A stretch of 64,000 bases of DNA from Sycobia sp. Sy_11 (lineage: Eukaryota > Arthropoda > Insecta > Hymenoptera > Epichrysomallidae), in NCBI GenBank assembly GCA_018907035.1, contig JACCIC010000216.1:310001-374000 (forward strand). Direction: 5' to 3'. Shown here one piece after another: positions 32,216 to 44,077 of this stretch (its first letter is position 1; every line of letters begins with the position of its first letter). Position numbers and translations under genes: made by a program. The notes beneath the pieces were generated by a model. The model had not been told where the DNA came from, did no database searches, and was given only the letters and a program-made list of their open reading frames with translations.

Positions 32216-32689
32216 TTCGCTCTAGAATTCAAAACAATTGTAGGTCTGCAAATTTTTTTTTATCTAAGAGATCGATTTTATAAGACCAAATCTGAATATT
32301 AATTAAAATTGCGAATTGTAAGTCGAATAATTCAAAATGCTGTTACAGTTTTCTACAATAAATTGGGTTATTATTAAACAATATTTGGCGTAGAGTTCGT
32401 GTATTTATTATACAACATTTGCACTTGTATTACCTGTAAAGTTCAATCAATCAAGTCAATTGGACTCACACGTATCAAGCACCTCAAAACATACGAGGCA
32501 AGGGAGCTAACACTAATCAAATACTCCAAAGAGGTAGAGCAATATTTACTACGTTCACGCCATTGCTCCTAACTTTCATGATCTTCATTTGATTTCATGA
32601 TCTTATCTTGACTGGGCTGTAAAACATTTGAATATAAAGTTTTTTATTCTTTTGATCTTTGGAGTCAGAAAGAGAGCGTTCGATTTGAA
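32216..32689. other. Intron, nothing recognised
   Basis: AT-rich sequence. It may still belong to the virus-like element, but no domain is visible. Confidence 0.35.
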
Positions 32690-32830
32690 AAAAAGGATTG
32701 ACATTAAAATGATTTGAATTCACAGAAAACTCCTCTTTTTTGAGTAGCAAACAAAGACATTGCGATGTTGTATCGATCCATAATTGCAGTTTCGGTCAAA
32801 TCGTGTGGCATCCATTTCTTTCTTTACCAA
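32690..32830 (-). mobile_element. Mariner fragment (middle part)
   Basis: The minus strand shows KKWMPHDLTE (the WVPHEL motif of mariner transposases) followed by MDRYNIAMSL and RGVF. Both ends are lost. Confidence 0.6.
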
Positions 32831-33312
32831 ATATACTATATACTATAATCTATAACTGATATATATCATATCACACTCTTATACACTAATTTATAAAGAC
32901 AAAGCGTGTTTTTATTTGTACACGATAAACGAAAAAACTACTGAACCGATTGATCTAAAATTTGACATATAGATTTTATATTATCTTGGGATGGACATAA
33001 GCTATGTTTTTTATTGAAAATCATCTTAGTTTTATCAATAAATTAAGTTAATGGTTTTAAGAATCAGTTTCACCAGCGGCCAATAGGTGGCGTCTTGAAT
33101 CACGATCATCAACTCAAAGTAGTACGGCTAAAGTATTAATACCATGCGAGCTCAAACGAATCTTCATATCCGACTTTAGGATTCGCATCCCAAAGAAGGT
33201 GTGATGTTAGTCGGTATTACCTTTTTTGTTCTTCAGGATAATCTGCCACTACTCTCACACCTTATGGATATCTTTTGATTTTTGTAAATTTTATTTTCTC
33301 TTATGTGGGAAA

Positions 33313-33317
<5 letters not shown>

Positions 33318-33386
<69 letters not shown>
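33318..33386. repeat. (TC)n microsatellite
   Basis: Pure TC run inside Helitron-like copy B, at the same place as shorter TC tracts in copies A (about 772) and C (about 54845). Confidence 0.95.
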
Positions 33387-33388
<2 letters not shown>

Positions 33389-33588
33389 GTCTCTCTGTCT
33401 TTCTTTCTCCTTCTCTTATAAAATGGTTCAGTATGCCAAATCATACTGAATATAGTTTGTGACGACAAATTATATTTTTGTTTTTATACATTATATTAAC
33501 TTCAGAAGTGTGACAAGAGACTGTTTTTTTAGTTTGAACAAAAGAAATGATTGCAAAATAGAGTTCTTTTATTAACAACCACGAAACG

Positions 33589-33627
<39 letters not shown>

Positions 33628-33810
33628 CGTCACTTCTGCATAAAAAGGCAATATCCATGGTCTGATTAGAAAATATGCTATTCGCATAGCATTTTACTTG
33701 AATTTCAGTTGGCATCACTACGAAAATATTCACGGTAATTAATTGAAAAAACGAAAATGTAATATATACTGTATGTATATTAGATTGTACATATTATATA
33801 TACACATTTT

Positions 33811-34535
33811 AAATACGGTTTCTACTGAGAAATATTGTATTGGCGTGTACGGGCGGTTGATTACGATATCTCGTTGTCTCAAGACGATTTCTATAGGCAG
33901 TTGTGTGTTCGGATGATAGAATGCAATGTCCAAGTAGCTCTGGGCGATTTCTACGGGGAATATAGTATTATGTTGATAGAAAACGACGTCAAGACATGAA
34001 GAAATCGACTTCTATAGGAAAATTCGTGTTGGGACAGTAAATTACGATATCTAGATCTTTGCGAACGACTTCTACGGGGAGTATTGTGTTTAGTCGTTAG
34101 GAAGCGACGCTAGCTTTCTCGGGACGACTTCTACTAGGACTATCGTGTTTAGTTGGTAGGAAACGATGTTCAGGTATGTTGGGTCAACTTCTACGGGGAA
34201 TTTCGTGTTCGAACGGTAAAAGATGATGTCTAGGTATGACGGGACGATTTCTCCGATGAGTATCGTGTTTAGTTTGTAGGAAACGAAGTTCAGGTAGATC
34301 GGGTCAACTTCTACGAGCAGTTTCGTGTTCGGATGATAGAATGCGATTTTCAGGTGTTATGGAACGACTTTTACGGGGAATTTCGTGTTCGAATGGTAGA
34401 AGACGATGTCCAGGTATGATGGGACGATTTCTATGGAGTATATCGTGTTTATTTGATAGGAAACGAAGTTCAGGTAAACGTCGTCTCGAAAAACTTGCAC
34501 ATCTGTTTCTACCGCTCGAACTCGAAAGTACAATT
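33811..34535. repeat. 60-bp tandem repeat array
   Basis: From 34127 the word 'acttctac' or a one- to two-base variant recurs at 34127, 34187, 34247, 34307, 34367 and 34427, an exact 60-bp period. Alternate units tend to resemble each other more (a 120-bp higher order: 'tatcgtgttta' then 'tttcgtgttcg'). The array begins with 'aaatacggtttctactgag', the same edge as in copies A and C. Confidence 0.85.
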
Positions 34536-34616
34536 TTCTCGGAGGAGGCCACTGCCTCCTCCTGTCTCCAGCGAACGATACGCTGACATCCGCCCCGACT
34601 GTAGGTGGCAGTCCGT

Positions 34617-34669
<53 letters not shown>

Positions 34670-34964
34670 CTGACGCCACACGCGCCGTCGCCTCGGCGAT
34701 CCTCGGCCTGCACGCCTCGCGCTTTCGCGCATGTGTTATACCGGAGATAGTTTAATTAAAGATACATACAGTTCAATTCGTGCTGTTTGCTTTATTAGTT
34801 TGGTCTCCCTACCTCACGCGCAATCCTGCATGCGATACTTCGCCCCTCGCGGACCACCCCTCTCCCTCGCCGAAACGATTCGGGCCTGAGCCCAGCCGGG
34901 CACCTCTTTTGCAACGGCCGCGCCCGCCGTCCTCGTGTTCGAGGCGGACACGCGCACCATTACA
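34536..34964 (+). repeat. Gypsy B 5' LTR (partial)
   Basis: From 34684 to 34964 it matches the end of the 3' LTR almost base for base, apart from an insertion of about 40 bp. It ends 'cacgcgcaccattaca', followed by TGGCTCCTAACG as the probable primer site. It includes a (CT)n run (34618-34666). The upstream border with the Helitron-like sequence is uncertain. Confidence 0.65.
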
Positions 34965-34982
34965 TGGCTCCTAACGCGATCT
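34965..34982 (+). promoter_or_regulatory. Probable primer binding site of gypsy B
   Basis: TGGCTCCTAACGCGATC immediately follows the LTR end. It starts with the TGG expected from a tRNA CCA end. I cannot name the tRNA. Confidence 0.5.
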
Positions 34983-34984
34983 CG

Positions 34985-36810
34985 GGAGCGCACAATTTAT
35001 TATAAAAAAAATATATATATATACGTTCATATATATTTTATTGTCTATTTATTTTTGTAAATATCTAGTGTCTCGGCGAAAATTCACAAGTTAAGCGGAT
35101 GCGCGCAAACCTAAAATTATTAAATAATTGTACCAAATATAATTATCTCTTAAATAATATAACCATTAATATAAGAGATAGTTATATTGAAAAATGCTAA
35201 TATACAGCGCGCCGAGAGTGTTTACGATTTCGAGTCGATAACGTAAACATTCGCGGCCAAGGCCACCGCCAGTTCGGCGAAAGCGGCTGAAAACCAGCAC
35301 AAATATAATGTACAGCCGAATACGAGAATATAATATTTATGCGGTTTTTCAAGCAATAAATACATTAATTTATTGTATGATATGTTAAATTGAATTAATG
35401 TGGATAATTTTACTAACATAGGCATTAATTTAGAATTGAATTTAATTATATTAATTTAACTTAAGTTAAGTTAAAATCAATTAATAATCTTATTTAGAGT
35501 GCGATATATAATGATAATATCGATGTGAAATAATAAAATATAACTAATGTGAGGAGTAATACAAATCTAAAACGGAGATTTACATCCGATATTATTATAG
35601 AAAAAGAAAAATATATACACAAATATAAATATACACAGACAAATATAATATTGTGAAGTCGCTGACCTGTGTATACACACACAGACTACCGCGACTCTAC
35701 GCTATAAATACGCACGGCTGTACTTATCGGCTTACTTACGACTGACTATATTTTTTTTTATATACGATTTCACTTTTTGGTCTTCGTTTTTTTTGTATTT
35801 TGTATTTTTGTATTTCTCGAAAAATACAAAAAGTAAAAATTTATTATAATTTCAAAATAATTTTCTTTTGTGTAAAATATCTTTTTTTCGAATTTTGGAT
35901 TCAAGAGTAAAAATTTTGAAAATTTTTGAATTTTTTTTGTATTAGTAGCCTATAATTTTTGCGCTTTCGCTCTCGCTATCTACTGTCTCTTGACACTGTC
36001 GGCTTGCATTATTTGCCAAACAAATGTGTTTTGTTCTTTATTTTTTTTTTTACTCAATCAAAACAATACATATTAAATAATTTAGCAATCAGTAATAAAC
36101 TAATAAGTAAAATCTATATATTTTATAAATTATTAATAACAGATGCAATTAAAGTTAACACTTGAGAGATAATTAAATAATATGTTAATTATTAAATTGA
36201 ATAATAATTAATTAAAACTGTCAAACGATAATTCTTAAAATTTTGTTAATTAACACTCAATTAAATCTGGTTAAGAAACAATTGATTGTACTTAGTTCAT
36301 TAATAACTAATTAGAATAAAATAATGATTTAGACAAAGAACAATTTTTTTTTGTTTATTTTTTGTTTTTTTTCTTTTCTTTTCTTGTCTTGTCTCTTTTC
36401 TTCTATCACGATAAAACATACTAAAATTTTTGTCGGTTGTTCTATCTCGTATTAACAACCGTCAAATGAGCATCGCTCAACGGATTAGTTACGAGCATTA
36501 TCTAATTCATTAACTAATTTAATATTTATTAATTAATTAACTAATTAATAAATTCTCTCAAAAATTTTTTTTTTTGAAATGATTAATTGTTTGTTAAATT
36601 GATTTCTATTGTTTTTGCTGTTTTCCAATTGCTGTAGTATTACTGAGAAATTTGTTGTTCATATAGTTAGTTAATTAATCATACAATTTATTTAACAATT
36701 ATAATTAATTAATTTCAAATTTTTCACTCTTTTTTTTTAATTTATAAATAAAGAACAAAAATTTTTTTGCTGTTTTGTTTTCTTTTTCTCACTTCGTTTT
36801 TTTTTGTTCA
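34985..36810. other. Leader / non-coding region of gypsy B
   Basis: 1.8 kb of very AT-rich sequence with many 'attaattaa' and T-rich runs and no coding blocks. This is unusually long for a gypsy leader, so it may include another insertion. Confidence 0.4.
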
Positions 36811-36817
36811 TTAAAAA

Positions 36818-38760
36818 TTGCCAGTCATTAAAAATGATTTTAATGACTGGCTCCAAAGCCTATGCAAAGAGAAGACAGACATCATTACAACGGAATTAGA
36901 ATTAAAAAATGATGGTTCCCCATTTCAAAGGGCTGCCAGGCTATATCGCAGACTGGCTGGAAATTATAGCCCGGGAGACTTTGTGGAATGCGAGACTGGG
37001 AAGATGCCGTAAAAACACGCGCACGCAGAGATAAAAATCAATTAAAAATTATTGTAACCTCGACAATGTGCGACGCAACGAAAACATATATTTTAAATAA
37101 AATGGAAGCGACATACGCTGAACAGGCTGATGAATCAACTGACACACAGCAGGCTCGGGAAGATAATCCGAGCACACGCCAAAGATGTAGCACAACAGCT
37201 GCCGAGCAGCAAATGCAAAACCTGATCGATTTTAATTAGGCAGAGATAAACAGGCAGGAACCGCTCACATTTAGCACAGCCAATGAATCGCCGATTCAGG
37301 CAACCATAACGAGCGTAGCTACGTCCCCCGACTCATGTGTCATAAATGACATTACACGTCAGGTGTAAGTCGCATCTCATGCGGCAGATGCAGCAGTCGA
37401 GCCTCAGTCTGCTGATCACAAAGATAATCTAGCAATTAGCCCCGTATTAAACAGTCTACAGAATATGCTACAAACTTGGATGCGACAGCATAACAGCACT
37501 GTCCAAGATCTGCAGTAGAGGCAAAATGAAATGCATGGTACATTGGTTAGCATTCAACAACAGCTGCAGAAAACGGCGCGAAGCGACCGTGTCATTTTCC
37601 AAGACACGTACGATCTTCAATACTTGGAAAGTGACAAAAACAACAATAGAGTTTCAGCGTCGACCGGCGTGCCTACGTTCTCGGATCCTTGCCACCCTCG
37701 GTACCAAGGGCCTGAAAGGGGGGCATCACATGGATCGAGACGTGATTAGCTCGCCCGTTAATATAATGCGATCAACGCTATCATGCACCTTGGCCCAGCG
37801 GACGGACATTGGTAAAACCGTGCGTCAATAGAAAAACCGGTTCAATGGTGCCAAGAGAAAAAGTGTGGAGGAACTTCTGCAGAGGATCGCGGAATGTCGC
37901 ACATTGACGACTCACAGAGGAGGATATGCTCAATGCAATGACGGAGCTCCTACACTGGTACCGTCTATCCCGAAAAGACTGGAACACGTGCCTACAGGCC
38001 TGTCGTGTAACCCGGAGCTCCTACGACGTCGATCGACGCTTCCAAGCTGAGCTGATTAGCGAAGCACAGCGGCGTACACAGGCCAAACGCAAGTCAAAAC
38101 GTGACTACGTATTCTGTTTGTTGACGATCCTAAATCGGTTCGAAGAACTATGTTCGGACGACAAACAGCTCGCTCTCATCTACCGTAATTTACTACCGGA
38201 GATACAGAAGTTAGTTTCGCGAGAGAAGATTACAAGCATAAATCGGCTAATCGAGCTCACTTGAGAGGCCGAATGCGTCCTCGACGCGGAGCGTAACTAT
38301 AAGCCACCTCCGTCACCCGAGGACTGCAGAATGTCCTAAGTGGCTTTTCATGCGGCAGACACGTCTCGGACGCGTCCGAAGCCAAAGATCGCGGCCGTGG
38401 ACGTAAAGTTGCCCAATTGCAAAGCTTTAGTGCGAAAAATTTTGCAAGAGGCGTACTTTCGAGCCACCTCCCCTGATTTAGAAGCGCCAGATGTCGCAGC
38501 TCTTATGACGAAGAGAAGCAGTCGCGACTCATGCTCGAGGTCGCCGCGTACAGGGAACACTGGAGCGTCGACCTCACCTAAATCAGAGAGGAAGCCATCC
38601 TTCAGGGAAAAGCTCGTGCGCAAGCCCGTCAATGACAGGAGCAAAAGTCGGACAGCAGGTCCTGATCCGCGGTTCTTATGCTGGGGTTGTGTAGTTGGCC
38701 GGGCCATACCTTACGCAGCTGTCCCGAGTGTTCGGAAAATGCTAAAAAGGGCGAATGATT
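36818..38760 (+). pseudogene. Gypsy B gag
   Basis: The N-terminal piece (36818-37012) has NDWLQSLCKEKTDI and RAARLYRRLAG. The capsid-like piece is 37926-38264 (DVDRRFQAELISEAQRR, CLLTILNRFEELC, YRNLLPEIQKLV). The nucleocapsid knuckle near 38680-38730 reads CWGC, then PGHTLRSC after one frameshift. Several stops and shifts lie between. GC-richer than the leader. Confidence 0.7.
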
Positions 38761-38939
38761 GAGGTCCAACTCGCCCCTACGTTCCGTGAGACCTGTGAAG
38801 ATCAACAGGCAGCTGCGAAGACACAGGATAATGATGATTGCCCCCTCCTGTCTGTAAAGGAGGAGCATCACGACCGTGACTCCACTGACTCAGCCACAAG
38901 TGTCGACCCCGATCGATATATATAAGACTGGTCGTCACC

Positions 38940-39412
38940 CATCAGCCCCTGGCATGCATCGTCGCCAGGAGGAGTAGCGCGCACAGGTTGCGCAAAAAGA
39001 AGCTGCTCTACAGCATTGGAAAGAGTGCAAGGAGAAGTTATCTGATCCCCATCTAAAGGCAGCGGAAAACTCGCAGAAAGCGCAGGCAAAGCAAGCCCGC
39101 TACTATAATGCGAGACGTCACCATGTTCATTACGCGATTGGCGATCGCGTATGGCGGCGTAATCGCATCCTCTCGTCTGGCATACATGGCGTCAGCGCCA
39201 AACTTGCCCTGAAATTCGACAGGCCCTTTACCATCATGAAGAAACTCGACACGAATGTTTATCTACTGATCGACTCTACAGGAAGAGATGCTGGTAAGCA
39301 TCATGTTGCCGATCTGAAGCCCTATAATCGAGATCACGACCCCGAAGATGATAGCGGTTCCGACACGGAAGAGCCTTCGGGCGAAGAGCGTGACTGCGAT
39401 ACGATGATCTGA
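38940..39412 (+). pseudogene. Gypsy B integrase C-terminus
   Basis: Reads KAQAKQARYYNARRHHVHY, IGDRVWRRN, AKLALKFDRPFTI and HHVADLKPY, the usual end of a gypsy integrase, followed by an acidic tail and TGA. It lies only about 200 bp after the gag knuckle, so about 3 kb of pol is missing. Confidence 0.8.
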
Positions 39413-39964
39413 TTGTAATGTCGCGGCGAACGAGCTAAACCGTATTGTAATACAACTGGTGAACGTATGGCTCCCCGACGACGCGCCTCATTGTAATCCC
39501 GATACGAGCGTGCGAAGCGATACCCCTGCGGGCAATGCCAGGCGATCTAACGCCAGTGTCGCGCCGCGTAGATTAGGGAAACCGCGTAGGACGCGAATTG
39601 TAACCCGTTGAAGGACTCAAGCGTGAGCCCCCGCGAAGCCCCATAACAACGAAGCTGCCTGCATAGGTGACATACACCTGGTTAAGCGGAAAGCAGGTCG
39701 TCCTAGGAAAAACCAGTGCTCAGTACTGCCGCAAGACCAATCCCTCCACCATATTCGGATCCAAACCCGAGCCCGTCAACAGGCCACCTAGCCGCTGGAC
39801 GCTTCAAGCTACGGTACACCGACGGAACTCTTCTTACTCTCTCGAACCGTCTAGACGCCTCTACTGTTCTATCGAGTTCCCCCCGTCGAGGGGCCTCCCT
39901 AGCATGGGTCGTACCAAGTAGGCCGCCAGACGGTAACTCCCGCTGCTTTTGTTTTTCCTTCCTA
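39413..39964. other. Spacer between integrase end and the downstream ORF
   Basis: GC-rich with no conserved coding blocks. It ends in a pyrimidine-rich stretch and CCTAG|G at 39965, which looks like a splice acceptor. Confidence 0.45.
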
Positions 39965-39974
39965 GGAACAGGAG

Positions 39975-40818
39975 ATGGAGACGTCACCGAGCGAAGTGGT
40001 CGCGCAGATCCTCCTCTCAATACTGGAGACCGTCTTCCAGCGGCTGTGGATCCATGAACCGGATTCTCTGGTCCACCAGCCGGAACCAGCACCCGTGGGC
40101 GTCAACGACGTCGCATCAAAGGAGAACCAGCAGCCGAAAACTGCGGAGCCAGAATCGGCGTCGCTTCAGCCAGAATTCACCCGGCCGGGGAGCATCCAAG
40201 CCCTGTGTCGACGGCTGGACGATATGTACTTCCGGCACCAAGAGCTGGAGGCTGAAGAGGCCAGCGCCCTTCAACAGCCGCACGAGTTCGTGCAGAGGGG
40301 TACACCCGGCCAACGGGAGCTGCTGGAACTCGGGGAGTTGGATTACCTCTCCTGGGCCGAAGAACGGCGAAAGGCTAACGCCAACGCCATAGCCGCACGC
40401 CGGACGGTGGAGGAGTTTCAGGCGGCATGCCGCCTGAAGATGCACCGCCTACGGAGTGCGTTGATGCAGGCCAGCCTTCCGGCCAACCCCAACCTCAGTC
40501 GTGGAGGCGGCCCAGGTCCTCGAAACCTTCCGCGGCAACACCGCCGCCGCCGTAGAAACTCGACGATTGCAAGCGAACATTAATAGGGTGTTCGCCCTAT
40601 GGAAGACGGTGGAGGCCCGGCGTGAGCAGGCCGCATCAGATGCGCCCCAGTTCACGCCCATTCGAATGCCGAGCTGCAGTCAGTGCAAGCTGGAGGGCGT
40701 GCACCGGGGACGGGAGTGTCCCAACCAACACAACCACCCTGACTACGAAGGGCACACCCCAAGTCTCACTGAGAAGCGTAACCACCCCCAAGGAGCGCAA
40801 CCGCCCAGTGCGAGATGA
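39975..40818 (+). pseudogene. Additional zinc-knuckle ORF of gypsy B
   Basis: Starts ATGGAGACGTCACCG, 9 bp after the candidate splice acceptor. The open frame 39975-40583 shifts by one base at about 40490 into 40501-40818. It has a Pro/Glu-rich N-terminus, a helical, probably coiled-coil, middle (RRLDDMYFRHQELEAEEASA), a second helical part (QANINRVFALWKTVEARREQ) and a C-x2-C-x5-H-x4-C knuckle (CSQCKLEGVHRGREC) near 40676-40720. It has no membrane segment, so it is not an envelope protein. Gag-like in style but placed after integrase. Function unknown. Confidence 0.55.
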
Positions 40819-40929
40819 ATCCCAGAGGAAGACCCAAGAGAGACATCCATTAAATTATACTTCAATGTAACTATATATTACTAATAAAGGAGCCCTCTAA
40901 AAGCTACTTCGTGTAGGGAAGAGAGGTGC

Positions 40930-41865
40930 CCGTCCTCTCCTTATCTACATGCTTCTCAGCGGTAGATCGTAGTTTCTAAAGTTGCCCGATCCTGACACAA
41001 TGGTCGAAATGAGAGAGAAGTCTTGAGTCATGCTTCGGCTATCAGCGTCTAGAGGGAGCGTGTGACGAGGAAGCTAGTGCCGCGTACACTTGCTTTCCCA
41101 CGTCCCTATGCTCTCTCTCCCGTCGTAGCCACTGTACATTTGTATATATGTTTCTCGTGTTTATATGTAAATATTAATATATATTTGTTACAGGCCGGCG
41201 CACTACTACACCGGCGGGAAAGTAAATGAGAGAGAGCGGGAGTGGGGAGAGATGGTCACGCGCGAATTTTAGGAGAGTTAGATTTGAGAGAGAGCTGCAC
41301 GAGAGACGTTCTATCGAGTATGTTGAAAAAGATGCGAAAAGAAAGCCGGTCGAGTGCTCGTGTTTCATTTTTGCTTCGCGAGGTGCTCCATCTCTGTCGT
41401 GCGATTTTCGTCGCTATTTGTGCGTGCCACCATCCACTGAGCCGAGATCCGCGGAGTTCATTACGCGGACATCGTTGCAGGGCTCGAACGAACGAGCCTG
41501 CCACCCGGCTCCCATCCATGCGGAGTGACCGACCCATCCCGGGGCCACCAACGAGCGGGGACACCGCCTTCCCCGACCCACGAGGACGTGCTACCATCCA
41601 CGTAGGGCCGGCCGCCGTCGCCTCGGCGACCCTCGGCCTGCGCGCCTCGCACCTTCACGTATGTGTAACACCGGGCGTAGTTTAATTAAAGATACGTACA
41701 GTTTGATTCATGCTGTTTGCTTTATTCGTTTGGTCTCCCTACTTCACGTGCAATTCTACATGCGATACTTCGCCTCTCGCGGACCGCCCCTCTCCAGACG
41801 GCACCTCTTTTGCAACGGCCGTGCCCGCCGTCCTCATGTTCGAGGCGGACACGCGCACCGTTACA
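40930..41865 (+). repeat. Gypsy B 3' LTR
   Basis: The certain part is 41604-41865, matching the 5' LTR. A purine-rich 'agggaagagagg' just before 40930 could be the polypurine tract, which would give an LTR of about 936 bp. An alternative start is TGTTACAGG at about 41188. It ends 'gcaccgttaca', and a second 'caccgttaca' follows at 41871-41880. Between 40930 and 41480 I cannot confirm matching 5' LTR sequence. Confidence 0.5.
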
Positions 41866-41884
41866 ATTTACACCGTTACAATAT

Positions 41885-41898
41885 ATATACATATAGAT

Positions 41899-41929
<31 letters not shown>

Positions 41930-42011
41930 CTATATATATACAATATATATATACTATATATATACAATATATATATACAATATATATATACTATATATAT
42001 ACAATATTTAT

Positions 42012-42050
<39 letters not shown>

Positions 42051-42057
42051 TATATAT
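41885..42057. repeat. Complex (AT)n / (ATATAC)n tract
   Basis: Alternating 'tatatatac' and 'tatatatacaata' phrases, giving a higher-order period of about 20-25 bp with pure AT at both ends. Confidence 0.9.
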
Positions 42058-42059
42058 TA

Positions 42060-42420
42060 TAATCTTTCCCATCGAATGTAAACGTTTGCCAACTGCTCTG
42101 TCATTGCTTTCTAACTTATTAGCGAGTTTTTTCTGCATTTGAGCTGAGTTATCTTCTAGTAATGCTTGCAATTCACTATCTTCAAACTTTTTCGGCTATC
42201 CAGAACGTTCTTTGTTATTAACATCAGCATCTCCACTTCTAAACCGCTGCAACCCCTGTTGACATATTGTAAGCGATGGAGCTTTTCGCCATAACATTCT
42301 TGAAGCAATCGATAAATTTCTGCTACACTCTTTTTCATATCAAAATAGTACCAAAGCAGATGTTTAAAAAACAATTTTATCACGATTCATTTTTCACTGA
42401 TCAAAAACTTATAATATTTA
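42060..42420 (-). mobile_element. Mariner N-terminal fragment
   Basis: The minus strand encodes YYFDMKKSVAEIYRLLQECYG, a typical mariner first helix-turn-helix, followed by SGLEVEMLM (a changed form of 'SGDVDV'). The rest is absent. Confidence 0.7.
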
Positions 42421-42573
42421 CACAAATGATGGCGCCGGTTAACTGAATTTTATTAGTAAATGCTAAAACAAAAAATTAAATACTAGATCTGACACATCTG
42501 ACTTTTCGTACAGCTTATATAGCGATCTAAACGTGAAGGTCTGAAACTAAGTTCGCCTCCTATAAAAGTATAG

Positions 42574-42576
<3 letters not shown>

Positions 42577-42621
<45 letters not shown>
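42577..42621. repeat. (AT)n microsatellite
   Basis: Pure AT run. Confidence 0.95.
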
Positions 42622-42628
<7 letters not shown>

Positions 42629-43479
42629 GTATGTCCGATTATAATTTATACTTGTAAATATGAAGAAAGGCCCTAATTAAAATGGGGTAGAGACAATAGT
42701 TATGTGACATTGAAGGGGGGTCGGATGGTACCCTTACATTTGATATTGAATTCGATTTTCAAGGTTATTTGAACATTACGTTTGAATTTCCAAATAGAAA
42801 TCCAATTGTTTCATCACGAAAATAAAAATCCAGTAGATTTTACTTTCAAAGTGATATAATTATTTTAGAGAACTCTGCATTGTCCTTTTCAGACAACGAT
42901 GGAAATTTCCAGGTTTTTTCCCCATCATTAGCACTACCTGATCCTACGCCGCGAGGATACTACTCTTTTATATTGTTAGCGCTCTACCTGTTGTTATACT
43001 TATGTAGCTATTCTAGTGGTAACGTTAGGCAGCCGACAACTAGCCTGCTTATTGTGAACACATCTTTGTGTATATTTTCGTTTATATAATAAAGTTATAT
43101 TATATAATAAAGTTATATTCATTTGCACCTTATTATTATTTTCATTTGGTTATTTAAAACATTAATAGGTTGTGGACCCAGTGCAGCCTCGTGAAGATTA
43201 ATAGGTACAAGTGGCGTTTTTTTCCAAAAAGTGAAAATGGTAAAAGCAATGTATTTGAAAAATGGAATTACAAAGTTTAAAGTTTGAAAAACTGCATAAA
43301 AAAATGGCACAGATGGTATTTCGTGATTTATACTCGTAAAACAAATATAACATTTTGGATGTTTGTAAATAAAGATTAGAAAGTCCAACTGAAGGATTCA
43401 ATAATTACAAATAAAAGCTAAATCAATATTCATTCGCTAATAAAAGTGTCAGAAAATTAATCGGTACCAGTGTTGAAAA

Positions 43480-44060
43480 TAAGCCTCTTGATTTCATACT
43501 CAATTGTACAACTGCTCGTGAGATATGGCAAAAACTGAACACGGTTTATAATATAATGTTGGATGAAAGTATATCACTCGTTTAAAAACAGTTTTTCAAT
43601 TTTTAATAGAATGCAAGTGAAAATGTATCACATAATTTATCACAGATAGAAAAGTTAGTATATAAAATGAAAACTTTAGAAAATGAAGTTTCAGCGTCTA
43701 TGTTATTAATTCGAATCCTTGCCACACTATCGAAGAAATAGAATCATTTTCATAAAGCATGTAATTCCGACGATGCAACCAAAAATACTTTTGAAAATTT
43801 AAGTACACGAATAATAATGAAAAAATTAAGGTGTCAAGAAGATAGTGAACCTGTAGAAAACGTTGCATTGTATTCAAAAAGAGGGTCGATTAATAACTTT
43901 AACAAAAATAATACAATTCAGAATAGTTATAGTAATGAAATTAATAAAATTAATGATCAAAAATTATCGCAATGCCTAATACAGGGAGAGATTTGCGCGA
44001 TAGAAGTACAATTAAATAAACAGATTTTTACAGCTGTCCATTATTATACATAGCAGAATC
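43480..44060 (+). pseudogene. Copia gag remnant
   Basis: AREIWQKLNTVYN, then SQIEKLVYKMKTLENEVSAS and MLLIRILATL, typical of the copia gag (UBN2-type) core. The open piece 43817-44053 follows. Stops are frequent. Confidence 0.65.
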
Positions 44061-44077
44061 TTTACCTAAAGATTACA

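Larger units (their letters stand above)
32883..34535 (+). mobile_element. Helitron-like element, copy B, broken by gypsy B
   Basis: Has the same left end (taatttataaagacaaagcg), the 'gccaataggtggcg' block, the TC tract, the 'ttggcatcactacgaaaat' module and the 60-bp array as copy A. It is interrupted in the right arm at about 34535 by gypsy B. The (AT)n tract after 41865 may be its continuation. It also retains 'gtatgccaaatcatactgaat' as in copies A and C. Confidence 0.6.
34536..41865 (+). mobile_element. Ty3/gypsy-like retrotransposon B, pol mostly deleted
   Basis: Homologous LTR ends at 34684-34964 and 41604-41865. Primer-site-like TGG at 34965, gag with a zinc knuckle, then a direct jump to the integrase C-terminus (protease, RT, RNase H and the integrase core are missing), then an additional downstream ORF. 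It interrupts Helitron-like copy B. A non-autonomous derivative or an internally deleted copy. Confidence 0.75.

Noticed and set aside
34357..34713. 118-codon minus-strand frame with Glu-Arg repeats
   Set aside because: Crosses the Helitron/LTR junction and the (CT)n tract.
39703..40092. 129-codon minus-strand frame
   Set aside because: Antisense to the gypsy B downstream region; GC-rich DNA keeps frames open and no domain is visible.
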